From Opisthorchis felineus (lineage: Eukaryota > Platyhelminthes > Trematoda > Opisthorchiida > Opisthorchiidae): a stretch of 64,000 bases of DNA. Each line of letters begins with the position of its first letter. Positions within the stretch are counted from its first letter, which is position 1. The DNA is taken from NCBI GenBank assembly GCA_004794785.1, contig SJOL01006413.1, positions 17,166 to 81,165 on the forward strand, in the 5' to 3' direction. The notes beneath the pieces were generated by a model. The model saw only the letters and a program-made list of their open reading frames with translations, ran no database searches and was not told the DNA's origin. Position numbers and translations under genes: made by a program. Shown one piece after another: positions 1 to 14,200 of the stretch.

Positions 1-716
1 AACGGCGTTGAAGTTTTAGTGCCTTTGGATGTACTCCTCGCTCAAGAACTAGGCCGGCGTGCACACACATCACTCGGTATGTTGAGAAAGCGACGCTTAT
101 CATGCCACTCCCGTTGCGGTCGTACTGCTTATCGAAAATGTCGTCACAAGCGCAAGCGTTTTTGCCATCGTGCCCCAATATTATCGATGGGGTCCAGGCC
201 CGATTCGTCGCAGATGGATTACCCCGCAAACCATGTCACTCGAACTGAATACAGCAGTCAGTATATCGAAGCACCGTTGTCATCCAGTGAGTTGGAAGGT
301 GAGTTGCTAAGTTTGTTGTTAAATCACCTGGTTGAATATTTGAATTCGTAACTTAGCTTTCCGAGACCCCCTTATTTCGTTTCATTTGCTGCAATGGTTT
401 GCTGAAATGAACGACTTCCATGGTTGTGACTGTAACAATCCACGCATGGCGACCGTCGGCGAAGTCTTCATTACTCGCGAAATTGCTGAGTTGCGACTTA
501 AAGGCGATAGGTAAGGTTTCTCCTGCAGATCTTTGTATATAAACGTCCCAGCGAGCGTGATATGCCAGCAACCAACTTGGTGTTCAGGAATCCAGCTGAT
601 GGGTATGAGAGCCAGTAAGTGTTGTCTAGATATAGTTGACGCGATTCGGCCTCCAGCATGGAAAATGCACGAATTAATCGGTGTTTGGTTTGGAAAGCTG
701 CAAAACAGGACTCATA

Positions 717-825
717 ATAAATAATCGTTCAGCTGTAACACCCTTTCGGTGCCTAACTGCCATGCCACCCGAAGGAAGCACGAGGGCTGGGATACTGTCA
801 GGTTGCCCAAGCCTAGACAGGACTC
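717..825 (+). repeat. Dispersed ~100-bp repeat, copy 1
   Basis: About 100 bases here match 48643-48745 at roughly 80% by eye, in the same orientation. Shared blocks include CAGCTGTA, CACCCTTTC, CTAACTGCCATGC, GGAAGCACGA and CAGGTTGC. A shorter match (GATACTGTCAGG, CCTAGACAGGA) is at 63718-63747. It may be an end of a retroelement or a short SINE; no coding sense was seen. The rest of 1-3040 holds short open frames without recognisable motifs. Confidence 0.6.
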
Positions 826-3039
826 AACATCACTAGCACTCTTGAAGTTTGCTGTTGTACACCGACCACCCTGATAACCACGGTCTGTCTTCGTAGCTAT
901 TTTTTCAGTGCTTACATGTAGTTTTGTATAAGTGCTGCTTTTACGGACACTTCTGGAAGCCCAAACTTACTTCGATGTTGCGCGCTTCATTTTTCAGTCC
1001 CAAGTTCCAATCCCGTATGCCTCGGTTGTGAGGATCCAAGAACCACTCACTGGTTGAAACCTAGAGGCGGAACTCGTACGAACCGGAGACGGCGGACCCA
1101 TGACAACCTAGCACAGTATTCTTCGCCGCTACACGACTGCGTTCTGTCTTGTGAAACAGACCGATATCGTGCCTCACTTAGTCATGGATCTTTTGAAATG
1201 TTCCAAGACGCTGTTCACATGGCCAGTGAGTGATTAATTTTCAGTTGATGTGGTATTTCTGTTAACATGTAAAATTTTTAGAGAGGTATTCAATTTGTAC
1301 GCTCTTATTGTGTGTTTAACTCAATTGAGTATTACATAGCGCTGCAACCAATGAAGACGATTAGATGTTTTGCACCTTCTGCCTGCAATAGTTTTGTCCA
1401 TCAGCTTATTTATTCAGTAAATGTATTTCCACTGTGGACCATTCGTTAAGTGCTACGAGGAAGTGACCTGACATAAGGCATACTGTTGTGCTGTCCGGTC
1501 ATAACTTCCAGGTCGAAACTAACTGACTATTGTTAGTGGTCACTGTGTGTCAATCAAATATTTGTATTCCTTTTCTGACGAATGATTGTCCGCTAGTTCC
1601 TTCTTTGTCTAAGGCGGGAAATGAGGCCCGAGCTCATTCTGAGAAAGGCCCGATCACCTTTTATTCCTTTTCTTTTGACCCGGATAACTACGACGTATCT
1701 TGGTCCATTTGCCTCCTACGTTTTTTAATGGGCATGTGCGGACAGAAGGCCGAATACACATGTCCGACCAAACGCTGCCACCAGCAAGTGGTTGTTTGAC
1801 CGCAGTGCTACAGTGATCCCACGTGCTACGTTGACTGTAACTTCGTTCCACAATGTTGAAATGGTACCGGGAAGACCAGAGGACAGCGGAGTTAGACAAA
1901 GTGCGACGACTCCATGTACTCTTAGCAATCGCACTGTAAGGCGGTCTTGAGGTTGAGTCGTACCATCCTTTGTGGTGGGAGTGGGAAATCAGTAAGGTGT
2001 TTCCTCCAGGCTACAAGCATGTTCATATTCATGGAAGCAGCGATGCTGTCTTCCCTGATGAAGGATGGGTTAGAAAATGTCAGTTATAAAAACTACACAG
2101 CCCGTCGCCAGTGATTGACCTTGGCCACTTGCCAATTATCGAACACCTTCGAAATACGAATAAAACCCACCAAGCGTCTGATGCGGCTCCAAACGCATCT
2201 GCTGTGTGCAGTAGCATCAAGACTGTAACACCTATGCCATACTCCATGTGCACTCGTCTAAGCCATTCTGCGCTGCCAAGTGGGTCAGAGTATTGGGTCG
2301 TTGGCTCCCGGGAGGGTTCCCCAAGTTAACCCTACTACACTCTGCTTTATGAATCGGGCCTTTTATTCAGAGGCTGAAGGTGGAGTACATCAAACAAACC
2401 CCCCTTCCACGACCCGGGCAGTTTCATTTTAGCGTGCAGCTCTTCATCCACTGCTGTTAATCCACTATTATGTAGTGCCTAAAGTACCGCCCAGTAAAAT
2501 GAACCAAAATAATCCCTCATTAAACTTAAAAAATCTGATCCATGTTTTGGTTTTCATTATTCCTATTCTCTGTCAAGTTGGGCAACAGACGTCTGTTGCT
2601 GGGATTTCGCAACCCCATTCATCGGGTTTACGTTTTGTCCTCAAAAAATGCATGTAAGATCCGGGCGGTTATGGATCTCACAGGACGATTGCGGCTATTA
2701 GATTATACGCAGTTCGTAGCCAGTGAGCAGTAGGAGCAGACAGACGTGGGCAGTAGATGATGTATTGAGGACTGACAGGAACTGGTTCCACAGACAAACG
2801 GGTTAGTAAGCATCGTGAATTAAGCAAACGTACAATCAATAATGACGCAATCAGCAGGAGCGGAAAATAGTCACTGAAGCAGCAGGGATTTCTAGAAGCA
2901 ACAACAAGTAAGCACTAAACGATGTACAAACACACATATATACATACATATACGTTTAAAACAAATCTCCCCAAAGGCTATCTGGCAGGTGCGGTACATG
3001 GGTAATACAAAAAGTGGACCCGTTTAGTTGTCAGGTTGG

Positions 3040-3115
3040 TGTGGTGGGCAAAGCGTTCGCTTATAGTTCGGGATGTCCGGGTTCGATACCCGGTCGGTTC
3101 GCTTTTCCGTCGGAA
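3040..3115 (+). mobile_element. tRNA-derived SINE head (or tRNA pseudogene)
   Basis: The internal polymerase III B box is perfect (GGTTCGATACC, 3080-3090). It sits in a T-arm with a 5-bp stem, CCGGG at 3077-3081 pairing with CCCGG at 3089-3093 around a 7-base loop. Upstream, GTGGGCAAAGCG looks like a weak A box. A full cloverleaf with an anticodon arm and an acceptor stem could not be folded by eye. It is therefore better read as the tRNA-like head of a SINE than as a working tRNA gene. Confidence 0.5.
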
Positions 3116-3279
3116 TGGACGCTCGAAAATAGGTACAACTGAAACGAACTTGCAAGTAATGACGGACAGGCAACGAAGTATCGACATCAGTTACTGAGGC
3201 ATAAGCAGGGGCGAAACAGGGGGAAAACGAGCAGCAAGGAAACAAACAGTATCATAATAAACGGGCGTAAGTCACTACT

Positions 3280-5745
3280 CGTGAGTAGTCAGAACACGAA
3301 GGAAAATTACCGCTTTTCGCCGTTGATTCACAGGGGGAATCAACAATGCATACAGGACCCAACTTTGGTCATGCACTTCAAACCGCTTAGGATGAGCTCA
3401 TCTATTCCACATTTTACTCCTCGGGTATCTGATTATCCGGGTGTAATGGTCCATGGTGTCTATGGTGTAGGATTTGCACTTGTCTCCGGGACTGAAACCT
3501 GTTTATCGGATTGTATTCCAGGAAACGGTCGTCGCTGTGCTTCATGGTTGCCTAGTTCAATTAAGATCAATGTAAATCGACGCGGTAGACGGTGTATGCC
3601 TGTTGTATCGGCATACATTCCAACTGACTGCAGTTCTGAAGCTGAGAAAGATGGGTTTTGTTGAGATTTGTCACGATTGCTTCGGTCAGCAAGAAGAACG
3701 GATATAGTCATCCCGGCGGCTGGTATGAACACCATAGTCGGATGACCAAGCCCGGACTAAGCACGGCTGGGTAGTAAATTTTGTTTCGATACTCAGCGTA
3801 CGGATAATACAGGGCAACTTCAGTTACGTCCTGAACATAATCTATTCTCAGCCGGTACGAACTTCCAGCTCAAGTGCTAACCCGAGTTACTTTGAGACCA
3901 TCAACCACAAGCCAACCGTGGACTCAGTTGGATCATGTGGCCGACCGAGGGTCTCAATTAAAATTTTTCGTTTCTTCTGGGATACACAACTTGACTCTGA
4001 TCATGCCATTGTGCGGGTTTGGTTATCACTAAGCTTTCCCTCAACATTACGCTTATCGAAGAAGGAACATGGAAACATCACAAACGAGAGATTCAGCTGG
4101 GTTCCAGGTGAGTCTCTCGCAAAACCAAATTGATTTGCAAATGAGTGTATTTCTTGAAGGAACAATTCCGTTCATCAAATTCGACGAGTCCTAGTAGCTC
4201 AACGGCATCGAACTGAAAAGTAGCTGGAAAGCTACTGGACTCGCACAATCACACCGATGACAAAGACTGTTCGGGATGTGAATAGAGGAGAGTAAAAGAA
4301 GCTATGTGTCAGCTTTTAGAGCTGTCCGTGCAATCCATCTGACAAGACCCAAGGAACACTGGATTTATTCGACATCAGCAGTTCTTATTGCCCCTAGAAA
4401 TGCCGTAGCACCGGCTAGCGGCCATAATAGTGTGCGTATATCCCTCAAGCACCGGACAATCAAAAGCCTGAAGAACGACAGAACACTGATGGATTGTGAA
4501 AGCCCAGGAGACGGAAAAGACTTTCGCTACAGAAAACGACCGCGCCCTGGTTCAACTGATTCGATCAGCTAACCAAAAGAAAACATATGTCAGCGAAACA
4601 ACTGACGAAAAAGTTGGAACGGCAATCCATTCACAGAATCCTCCTCTTTAGTGCCATGCTCAGCACTTTAAAGAACAGCTCGGCTGGCGTCCTTCAACGC
4701 AATCCCTGAAATAACCCAACGAGCCTGAATTAAACGTACACACCAACTTACCATCGGCAAGAGAAATATAATGGTAGATATCGTTCCTTCAACGCGACGG
4801 GGCACTTGGTCCAGATAGTCTGCACCCTGCAGTTTTCAAAAATGCTGGCGATCGTCAGAAACTATGGTGTTACCTGGCGATCAAAGGTGTCGCTTCCAAA
4901 TTTATATCCCTTACGAGGGCACTGTATGCGAACTCATGTGGACGACTTCGCCAGAGTTTGTCACGTCCAATTGTGTAGGACGTCTCACCACTACTATCCA
5001 GTTGTGCTGTTGGCGTGCAGCTTGAAATTCCTCTGTTTGCCTCTGAAACCTCGGTGATCGAAATGCTTACGGCGTGTTCACCCTCAATGAGCATGTGGAT
5101 GATATTGCTCTCCGTGACCTAGGTCCTTGAAAGATGCAAACCACTTGAAATAACCTAGATACTTGTACCGCACGCTTTGGTATTCGCTTCACACCTGAAA
5201 AGTTTGAAATGCTGCTAGAGCACCGGCTATCCAATCGACGTGCTAGATAAATTTATTTACCTTGGCAGTTGTATAATTTCAGATGGACTGGATGGAGACT
5301 AGATTACTTCTAGAAGCGGGAGGGCCAGGACAGCTTTTGCCAACCTCCGACGTGACATCGGTTTGTCTGTCAAGGGCAGATCATGCACAGCGACCATGCG
5401 ACCCAGACTGCTTTATGGATCAGAAACTTGGCGTCTGTGCGCGGAGGATGTAGGACAGCTTTCGGTGTCTGACCACCGGGTTCTCCGAAGCATTGGCCAG
5501 GAACTTGGGATTAGGAATGCCAGATGGTTTTCGAAAAAAAGGAACTTTTCCAAGATGGATGAGTTACTCGCGCTACATAAGTTACGCTGTTTAGGATATC
5601 TCCTTCGCGTGCTAGACGACCGTCTCCCTCACAGAGCTCTTTTTCCCGGCTCTGTGCTTGGTGGAAACGACCGAGAGAAGCAAGTCTGTCATCTGGAAAC
5701 GAAGTATGCATGTTGGAACCAATAAACTCTCTGAATCAGGACCCG
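3280..5745 (+). mobile_element. Decayed LINE (endonuclease + reverse transcriptase), plus strand
   Basis: Pieces of one non-LTR retrotransposon polyprotein lie in order but are broken by stops and frameshifts. Endonuclease: GVGFALVSG near 3465, VVSAYIPTDCSSEAEKDGF ending at the stop at 3662-3664, then DIVIPAGDMN near 3710, and the catalytic S-D-H in DSDHAIVR (3993-4016). A linker follows at 4300-4720 (RALVQLIRSANQKKTY, AIHSQNPPL). The reverse-transcriptase palm is nearly gone: only HVDDIAL, a changed YADD box, remains near 5090. The C-terminal part is long: FIYLGSCI near 5250, SVKGR, then LLYGSETWRLCAEDV and LSVSDHRVLRSIG in the frame 5363-5725. A fragment of the hammerhead-associated repeat interrupts it at 4069-4152. 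The clade was not settled; RTE-like or CR1-like are options. It cannot be active. Confidence 0.85.
4069..4152 (+). repeat. Fragment of the hammerhead-associated repeat
   Basis: This 84-base block begins GGAAACATCACAAACGAGAG and ends AAATGAGTGTATTTC. It is almost identical to 51384-51468, 55379-55462 and 57198-57278. It lies directly after the endonuclease part of the LINE relic, so it was inserted into, or joined to, that element. It carries the imperfect hairpin CGAGAGATTC...GAGTCTCTCG but not the ribozyme block. Confidence 0.85.
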
Positions 5746-5749
5746 GGAC

Positions 5750-8700
5750 TTAACTTGGCAACATCGCTCATTCATGTAGCCAGCGGTGCTCTTGCACCAA
5801 GGCGATCGTCTTCAATTCGTAGCTCTGCAGTTTCCAGCTTGGTGGAGCAACAAGAATGACCTACTATTAACCAGCTGATTATACCATCTTTGTTCATGAT
5901 TTCGCACCACTGATTTAGTAGTAGAATATCTCCAAACAACTGCTTTTACCGCCACTGTTCACGAGTTAGCATCACTCTGATTTAGTAGTATAATATATTA
6001 TGGAAAGCCTTACTTCGTGGATGCCTTATCCTATTTTATCGCTTCCGTATCTTCATTCTTTATTGCGGCTGTACAGCATGTTAAAAAATTCCACCTTGCC
6101 AAACATGTGGTCCCAACAAACGAAATCTAGTTCAGGACAAGTATGGTACCGTCGGATTATGAATCAGGGGTGCCACTAGCATTAGCCATTGTTTTGCGAC
6201 AGTCGACTGCTATGTCTAGACCAACAGTGATGGACGTTGTCATTGTGATGCCCGCTTTTTGGAGGAACTAAATAAGCTGTTTCAGGAACATAGGGAGGAG
6301 TTTATATGGGTTTAGTGGGTTGCAACGGAAAGAATCTTGTCTCTTCAGAGTGGTTTTTACCCGTGGTTTGCTTATCTGTTTGTTACTGGAATGTAACTTC
6401 TGGTTCCTATTCATTCTACCTTCATGCTTATCATTTCTCATGTAGATTTGCTGGATCCACTTTCCAAGTTTTCCGTAACCACTGAGCAAGAAGACACCGG
6501 CGAAGCAGCTTGTAAACGCCTACGAAAAGACTCATTCCTGAACCGTCCGATAAATGGACAACCTCCTCCGGATTAGATGTGTACACCTCTTTCGTGACCA
6601 ACGTTCACACCGACAACTCATGCGATTTAGTCCGACCTTACCGTATTTCTTGGGTTGTTCTGGAGCGACTCATTTATTCCTGTACAGTCGCTTTATCAAG
6701 ATACCTCAAATACCCAACTGTTCACAAAATCTGCTTATTGTTTGCTTGGCTGATTGCACCCGCTTGATCTTCCAAGTTTGAAAATAGCACGTCATTCACA
6801 GTGTTGTTTCACTGTGAATGCAATGCTTATTTCTCCTCTAATCCCGCTTTTGGCTGGCTCTCTTTGTCTCGGTTGATTTTTGTGAACTCGAAAACTCAGC
6901 GTTCCATTCTCAGACGCCAAATACTTGATATCGGAAACAAGGAATGGAACCTATGAATTTCGTTAACCCTCGACTCGTCTGCATTGTTGCGATTCGGTGC
7001 TGCCACCTCAGCTCAGAAGTACGATACTGTGTCCGAGTGACATCCAAGTGTGTATTGAGGTTATTGAAAAATATCTTGACCTGCGTGATCTGCGAATTCA
7101 CGTTGAAACTATACCAAACGTTGAATCGAGTCGGTTCACGCTGTTCCTGTGCTCAGTTTCATTGCAGGACTTTCTACAGGTGACCCTTTTTGAGGGTCCC
7201 CATAAATAGTCATCTACTTAGGTGCCTGTGTATTTCATCCTAAATAGAAACAGCATGTATGCCAGTATTGGTTTGACGTGCCTGACAGAGTGGAGCGCGC
7301 AACACACTCCAAACATTCCCCTTGATCCTATATCATCCTCCCGACAGCACCTCCTCACAGTAATCTCTCCCGACGACTCCCCTCCCAAGGGAGACCATTC
7401 CCATTAATTAATACAACTCCTCCCGGGTGCCATGGATTTTGGCTTGCAGTTGATGTCCTTTGAAGGGACACTTCCCAACGCCAAACGAGGATCATTCCAA
7501 ATGTCCCCCTAGCGCTCAGTTCCATCCAAACAAGGTCCAGGGTACCGAATCCTGCACTAAGCCTTCATATATTCTGGCATCGATGAGATACCGGACAAAT
7601 GGCGTGAAGGCGAAAATGCTCCGCTCGAGTGATCGGGGTCCTTGTAATATCTGAATAGCACATAAATGTGACATTATCCTCTGTACAAACCACCCCCTGG
7701 AGGAACCATTTATTTGGTTCCTTTGAATTCCTTTTACTGTTAAGTCCTTAACAGAGGCCCAGGATTGAAGTTGTCCACCTTAAATGAGTCCCCCAGGCCT
7801 CATCTTCAGAGGGCAGTTTTGTACGTTTTTGTTTTAAGGAGACCACTCAATGTGACTGATCAGAGGCTGTCCCTTTTTACGGATGATCTCTTCATAAGCA
7901 CAAATTCGTGTACTTAGTTCCGCTCGAGGGACTGTTTCAAAAGAATTACCAGTCTCTTCCACCCGGGAGGCTGTTTACCAATAAAACCCACTGTCGGGAA
8001 CTAAGATAAAGACATCTTTCCCTATGGGTGATGTACCTTCTGGTGTTGGTTTTCCAGAGGTTCTCTACAGTATTTTAAAAGAGGCGAACTAGGCTTTGGG
8101 TTCTTTGTCAACAAATGCAGACTACATGTAGACTACACACTAACTCATTCCTCAGAGTATAATGCCGTGTGAAAATCCTTCGAGGTTTAAAACTCCAATC
8201 CCCTCATTAAACCTCTTTTTGGCCATTATCTAGGCAAGCTTGGTCCCCAAGAAACTTCGTTGTTTTGGTCTATCAGGCTTCGCTATAATAGAACGTATTT
8301 CGATAATTTCTGTCGCGCATGAATTTTCCGTCTCACGTAGGACCACTTCAATGGACTGACTGCTGAGGGTCTCTTCCTGAAGGAAGTTGTTTACTAAGAT
8401 ACGTTTCGTAGTTGATGTAAATGTGCCCTATCTTGATGTATGGTCTCCCTTGGGGCTGGTCTCTCCAGACTGTGACGGCCGAATTCACTGAATATCGACT
8501 GCAGTTTCTGGAGATCATCATAGCACAACCCTAAACAGAAATTGGCTTGATGAAGCCGCGCTATGCACATCACTGTTATAACCTGATATAATTGTCCGAC
8601 TCTAGTGCCTGTAGATAGCCACGGTGTTGCAGTCATCCCACTCCGTAGAGACTGCCGTCAGCAGAGACTACGCTTCGGAAGGAACCGCTTCTGTTTGGTG

Positions 8701-11195
8701 TTTTGAAGTTTCTTTGGATAGTTAGGAACCTCCCAGAGGGGTCAGTTTTGGTTGCTGAAGGGGAAGCTAAATATATATGACACCTCGACTTCATTTGGCA
8801 TTTATCCTCTCCGCTCGTTTCACCGTTTCATTATACTACTACCAGGAGTCCGGGTGCGCGTTTCATACGATTAGTAAGAGATGTCCCTTCCCTACTGAGA
8901 CCATCATCCCGAGCCATTCCCCTTGAATGGTTTTTGTTCAGGACGGATCGTTATATATGTGCTGGCATGTGAATCGGATCTGTCTGGACGCATGCGCTTG
9001 ATCTGAACCACGGATGGGTTGTACGGAGCCAGATAAGGTGCAGCATGAAAACTCTTGGTGCCGATGTTGATAAGAGGACGAACATGCAGGGACCTGCCTC
9101 ATGGGATTAACCAAAATGGTTCTCCTATGCGGGGAATTTTGTCTGAAGTGGATAGGGCGTGATTGAGTTAAGCATCACACTTAAGTCTGCTTTAACGAGG
9201 GATTCGTTTGAATCTCGTTGGTGGTGCTGCTCAACAGAGCGTGCTCCACTATTTCATTCGGGCCTCTATTCAAGAAAACGAAGTGTTTTTCCTTGATGTG
9301 GTACTACTTATGGTTTTGATGGAGGCTGCTCGACGGGCGACTGCCAGTTTCGCCCCTTTGGAGTGAGGGATTCAGTCGAACCTCTTTCGAGTCTGCCATT
9401 AACACAACATTAATTTACAAGTGAATGTTTGACCTCGTATGGACAGTTGTGGCACAAAAATATGTATCCATATCTAATCGGTCCTATTCGAAAGCGAAAC
9501 CTTTACGGGATTGTCCAAGTTACACGAGTAGTTCATGTCAAGTTGTGGGGTCATCTCACCTTTTACTAAGCTGAGAACCGATGGATCCATATCTGGTAAT
9601 ATCCGAGTGTTTCAACCGTATTTCAATTGGCTGGCGCGTACTCAGCTGATCTCCACAAAACCTAACGAAATAATCTGCATTGAATGTAATTAAGCATGTA
9701 CGCACGTTGGTCCCTAGAATCTTTGCATGAGCAGGCAGTTTTGTTGTCAGGTAAGCCCAAGTTGTGATCGAATTTCGTTCATTAATCTGACGTTGGGAGC
9801 CGGCTCAACTGGGAATGTAATTCGAAAATCGTGTACATCAAAATGACACATTGGGGTTCAAGGCACGCACGAAATCATTGGACCACGATGAGTTAGGTTG
9901 ACTGGACAGCTATGTAGGTTTGGCCAACCGGGGGCAATACGTAGGCTGGGCCTGCTTGTCGTTTCCTCAGACCATGTTACTGTGAATGGCATGGCGGATG
10001 CCAAATGTGTAGGTTTGTCTTTGCCAATGCACTCAACCCAATACTGAGGGAGATCGTGATGAATCGAACGCTGTTCAGTGGCACCGGTGTTCCACTGAAA
10101 TGTGGAGGCATAATCTCGTAGTAGCTACTTTGAGAAGAATAAACCAACATACCTCACTGCTGCCCCGATGGGACCGAAAGCTCATGAACTACCTGCCGTG
10201 CTTAACAGTCCTTGTACCTTACCCAAGTCAGTCTTATTCTCGGAAATTCTGGAAGTTGTAAAGATGGATTTGGACGTCATTCAATCCCAGCCGATTGAGT
10301 CCTAATTGACCGTGGAGGTTCCATAGTCTGGATGGTACTGAGCACCATATCAACTGCAACCACTGAAAGCCAAATCCAGCTCTGATAGCCTCAATTGCAG
10401 TGTTACCGTATTTAAATGAAAAGTGCAAAGGTTGTCGTCATCAATCCAATAATTGTTGAGACCGCAATGCCGAGGCCTTAGAAGTTGCATTCCATCCTTG
10501 ATGACCGTGTAACACAAATTTGTTTGCTTTATTAGCCTCTACTAAATCTAATAGGAACGACCTCTGAATAAAAGTCCTATTGTTCAGTAGTACGTTATCT
10601 TTGCTCTTTCCCTTACCCATTTGGCTGGGTCCCCATCACTGGGTGTAAAACACAATATTGTCTGTCATGGAGTTTAAAGTACTGATAAGCTGTCTAGCAC
10701 CGCAATACGCACTCGGAATGGAAAGACAAGCGTGAATGAGAAGGCCAGTTTCTGTGGATCACAGCCCACCTGATCCGTGGTGAACCTCGCCGGGCGGCTT
10801 CTCGTCGTAGACGCTCACAACAACAATTTGGTGAAAAACCGGCGCTTTTCGCTGACGGGGTCTTCCGCTGCCTACCACGTCATTTTTTTACCATCAATGT
10901 AATAGCTACTCGGTTCTGCCTTAGGGTTATCTATCTTATAACATTTGGACTAGGCGCTGTAATTCAAACGACGATTTTCATCCCTGAATATTGCTAGCTC
11001 GGTTAGCCGAAAGCCCACAGTTACCACTACTTTACTGTTTGTTCTATATTCGCCCGCTGTTTTTCATTGGGTCCTTGAAAATGACCTTTATAATCAGACG
11101 GTGCATTGGAATTTTACCAGCTCACGATTTACCGTAAATGCAAGGTATGGATAGGCGTACAAACCCCAGTACCTGGATGACGCTTACCACTCGTT
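5750..11195. other. No gene recognised
   Basis: The open frames are short (under about 85 codons) and show no domain motif or convincing exon borders. The minus-strand frame 8394-8636 has a retroelement-like feel, but no motif confirms it. Much of 7.3-9.4 kb is likely old repeat by texture; I cannot name it. Confidence 0.5.
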
Positions 11196-11196
11196 G

Positions 11197-11198
<2 letters not shown>

Positions 11199-11234
<36 letters not shown>

Positions 11235-11235
11235 A
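11199..11235. repeat. (AT)n microsatellite
   Basis: A simple AT dinucleotide run of about 37 bases, broken once near its end (AATATATAA). A shorter TA run is at 16260-16283. Confidence 0.95.
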
Positions 11236-14200
11236 CCCATCTTGAAACGAGCAATAGGGAAAAACCAAGATGAGCTGCTATCGGTAAGAGAGAATTAGAA
11301 GAATCTGTATACCAATGTTGAGTTTATTCGAAAGCGTCAGACCAGGCGTTGAGGCAATAGTGACAACGAAAGACACTGAAATGTGCAATTAGGATCTGGA
11401 AAACGCAACGTTTGAAGCTACATATTTACAGCGTTTGAAACCCAATAACGCAACGCTGCTAGGAGTACACCAGAATATGGTCCTAACGGTCAACGATACC
11501 AATAGCCACGTTTGGTTTTAAAATATGTTCGCTTTATGCCTTGTCACGATTTGGCAAATGGTGCAGATGGGTGGTATGACAAGGAAGGTGGACAGTGACC
11601 CTGGTTGGAACGGTCGAATTGTGTGCAGTTAGCTCTGATTTGGAATGCATAAAGTACTGCAGTTTAAAAGTTCACATGGTGTGGCGTGGCAGGATGTCGA
11701 CAGTGAAACTGCTATGCAAGGAACTCAACTACATAGCCATCCAAATTTCCAACTTAATATCCCTTCATATGCCTTCTTGTGTGATATTTTTGGCAAACGG
11801 TGCACAATTAATCAAATTAGAACAAAACTCAAAAGATAGAGAATTTCGCACTGTTGAGTCCCAGAACATAGGTGATAAAGTGTGACTAGACAAGCTACAT
11901 ATCAAAGAATCAGCCATTTGATCTAAGCCTCATTCATGTTTTTCATAGGCGGAACGTACATTACTGATCGAAACATCTGTAGTACAAATCTGTCATTGCA
12001 TTTTTACTCGTTCGTGTCCATGTATGCTCGGTCTGACAGTATCGTAACCCATAGACTTCTTTCTGATAGTATTTGGGGGTCGTGTGCACTGTGATAGTCC
12101 TTTCCGTGTGGATTGTGCCGTTTTTCTTGACGATAAATGTTTACTAAGGGGAACTCCACGTACCCGAATACCCAATCGATTGATGATAGGTAAGATTGCA
12201 ATAAACTCTAACCCATGCAATCCAGTTTGTTGTCTGTCTGTTCACTCACCATTTAGTTCTTTTTTTTCTGTTAATGACATTCACTTGGGTTGCCGATCTT
12301 ATCTTTCCGACTAGATTAGTAAGTTTTTGTGAGCCTAGCATTTCACTCACTTGAAAACCATATGCAGATAAGCCAGATCATCTAAAATAACTCAGAATTC
12401 TCCGTACACTCCAGTTTCGTCACTGGTGGCTTTTCAATAATTCTAGCCAGGCTTATTCTACAGTCTCCCATCCACAAATGTTGGCACACCTGTTCAGGAT
12501 CGTACTCACCACTTCCTTATTTTCGCGCTGTTGCTGCATTAACGTGCCGGTTAGCCCGCTTTCATTTTACCTACTGGAAATTAAATAATATGTTTTAACC
12601 GGGTATGCATTGTGACTACGTCGACACTACCCGTATCATACCTTAAAATTATGCTTTAGTACACGGTATCTTCAAGCTGCCTACCAACATTTGCAAAAAT
12701 CATTACAACTCTTGCTATACCGTTGTTCTCACGCAAATCACAGTCCCCTGACATCACACAACGCTTTCAGGCCGGGAAAGCATGACTGAATCATGTAGAC
12801 AAACAACCTGAAGCCGTAAAGAATATCGAAGTGCGTCGGTCAAATTGTCCAAATCAGTCCCTTCAGTTCATTTCCAGCGTGTGCCAAGCAAAATATGTGA
12901 CCTAATGTGTTTAAGGTATTCATTGCGTTGATGTAGCAAGCATTGCCTGGCGGGAAGGATTCTCAACTAAAATCAGTATAAATAGCTGAACTCCTTCGGA
13001 AGCTAAGGCTGTTGCACGTTTTTAGCAGACTATTTGGAATAGTTTACACTATGTTTTAAACTACGTGGAAGCTGCTGCTTCTTCAGCTCGTTTATTTAGA
13101 TTTCATGTCAATATGTCCACCTCTGCGTCATTAATTTTGTTTGAGAAAGGGTTTGGTAGTACGTTCAGTTTCGCATACCGGCACCCTTATGCTGAAGCTG
13201 GAATGTAGATGCATTTGGTTACCAATTGGATGCCAGTTATTCATATGGATAGTCGTGTATCTTTTTAGGCCGTCTAGTGGGCCTGAGACTTGTCGTTGGC
13301 TTCTCAGGGCAAACCAGAATGTTTTTCATCACCTAACTTACTGTCCTCTAGTCAAAGTTCAATTCACATGTTGAAAGAACGTCAGCTAAAGCACTAGAAA
13401 TCACATAAAAAGCGAGCTCTATCAACCTTAGTGACCTAGCCAACATCCCGTCTACCCGGCTCGGACTTACTGCACACCTTAATGGACACGGTGGCCACAG
13501 TTAAAACAGAAGTCTCAACAGTGACGCCTCCCAGCCAGCACAGAAACAAACGGAAGCACGTCCAATTCAAATTACACACAATCACGCATATACGCACACA
13601 GAGCTAACACATCCACTCAATCTGACCGCAACTGACTGCTAACTGATCTCGGAAACACACCAAACAAAAGACATGATAGCGAACTTAAATAAAGCTGCAA
13701 CTGATTGTAAAAATCTTTGAAAAAAGACAGTCCAGGGCAACCGAAACGTCGGATCATGACATCTTATTCCACTACACTGTTTTAACCTTAGATTTCTCGT
13801 GCCTTTTCGTTTTTCTGGCGACCATGGTTAGAATTATAGTCCGGGCGGAGTTTTTGTGTGGTTCAGATATAAAGTTATAAGAAACACGACTTCGTACTGT
13901 GTGCAACTATGAACACAAGTTCGATTCAAAAGAACCGGAGACCAAGCCTGAAGTAGTATAGAAATGGTGAGGTGGTTCTGGGGCTATCAACTCATAGTGA
14001 GCGGTCAGGACCATTGGTAGTTCCATCTCAACGTTCCATTGTGTTCGTGATTATTTGGTTATACCGACAGACAGATCGTCTGTGTACGTACTCTAAACAC
14101 ATGTTACAACTCCTCAATAAAACTTTCGGTTTAGAAGAGTATCTGGGCCATATCCTAGATTTTTGCTTATGTGCAGAGGCGGAAAACCCTTCCTCTCAAG

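Noticed and set aside
19..351. 110-codon open frame at the window start
   Set aside because: Basic and Ser-rich without a recognisable motif. It could be a partial exon, but nothing supports it.
9310..9375. GGGCGAAACTGGC on the minus strand, like the GGGCGAAACCGGT of the hammerhead block
   Set aside because: No CTGATGA-like core and no matching stem I flank it. The GGGCGA/TCGCCC pairing is a simple hairpin.
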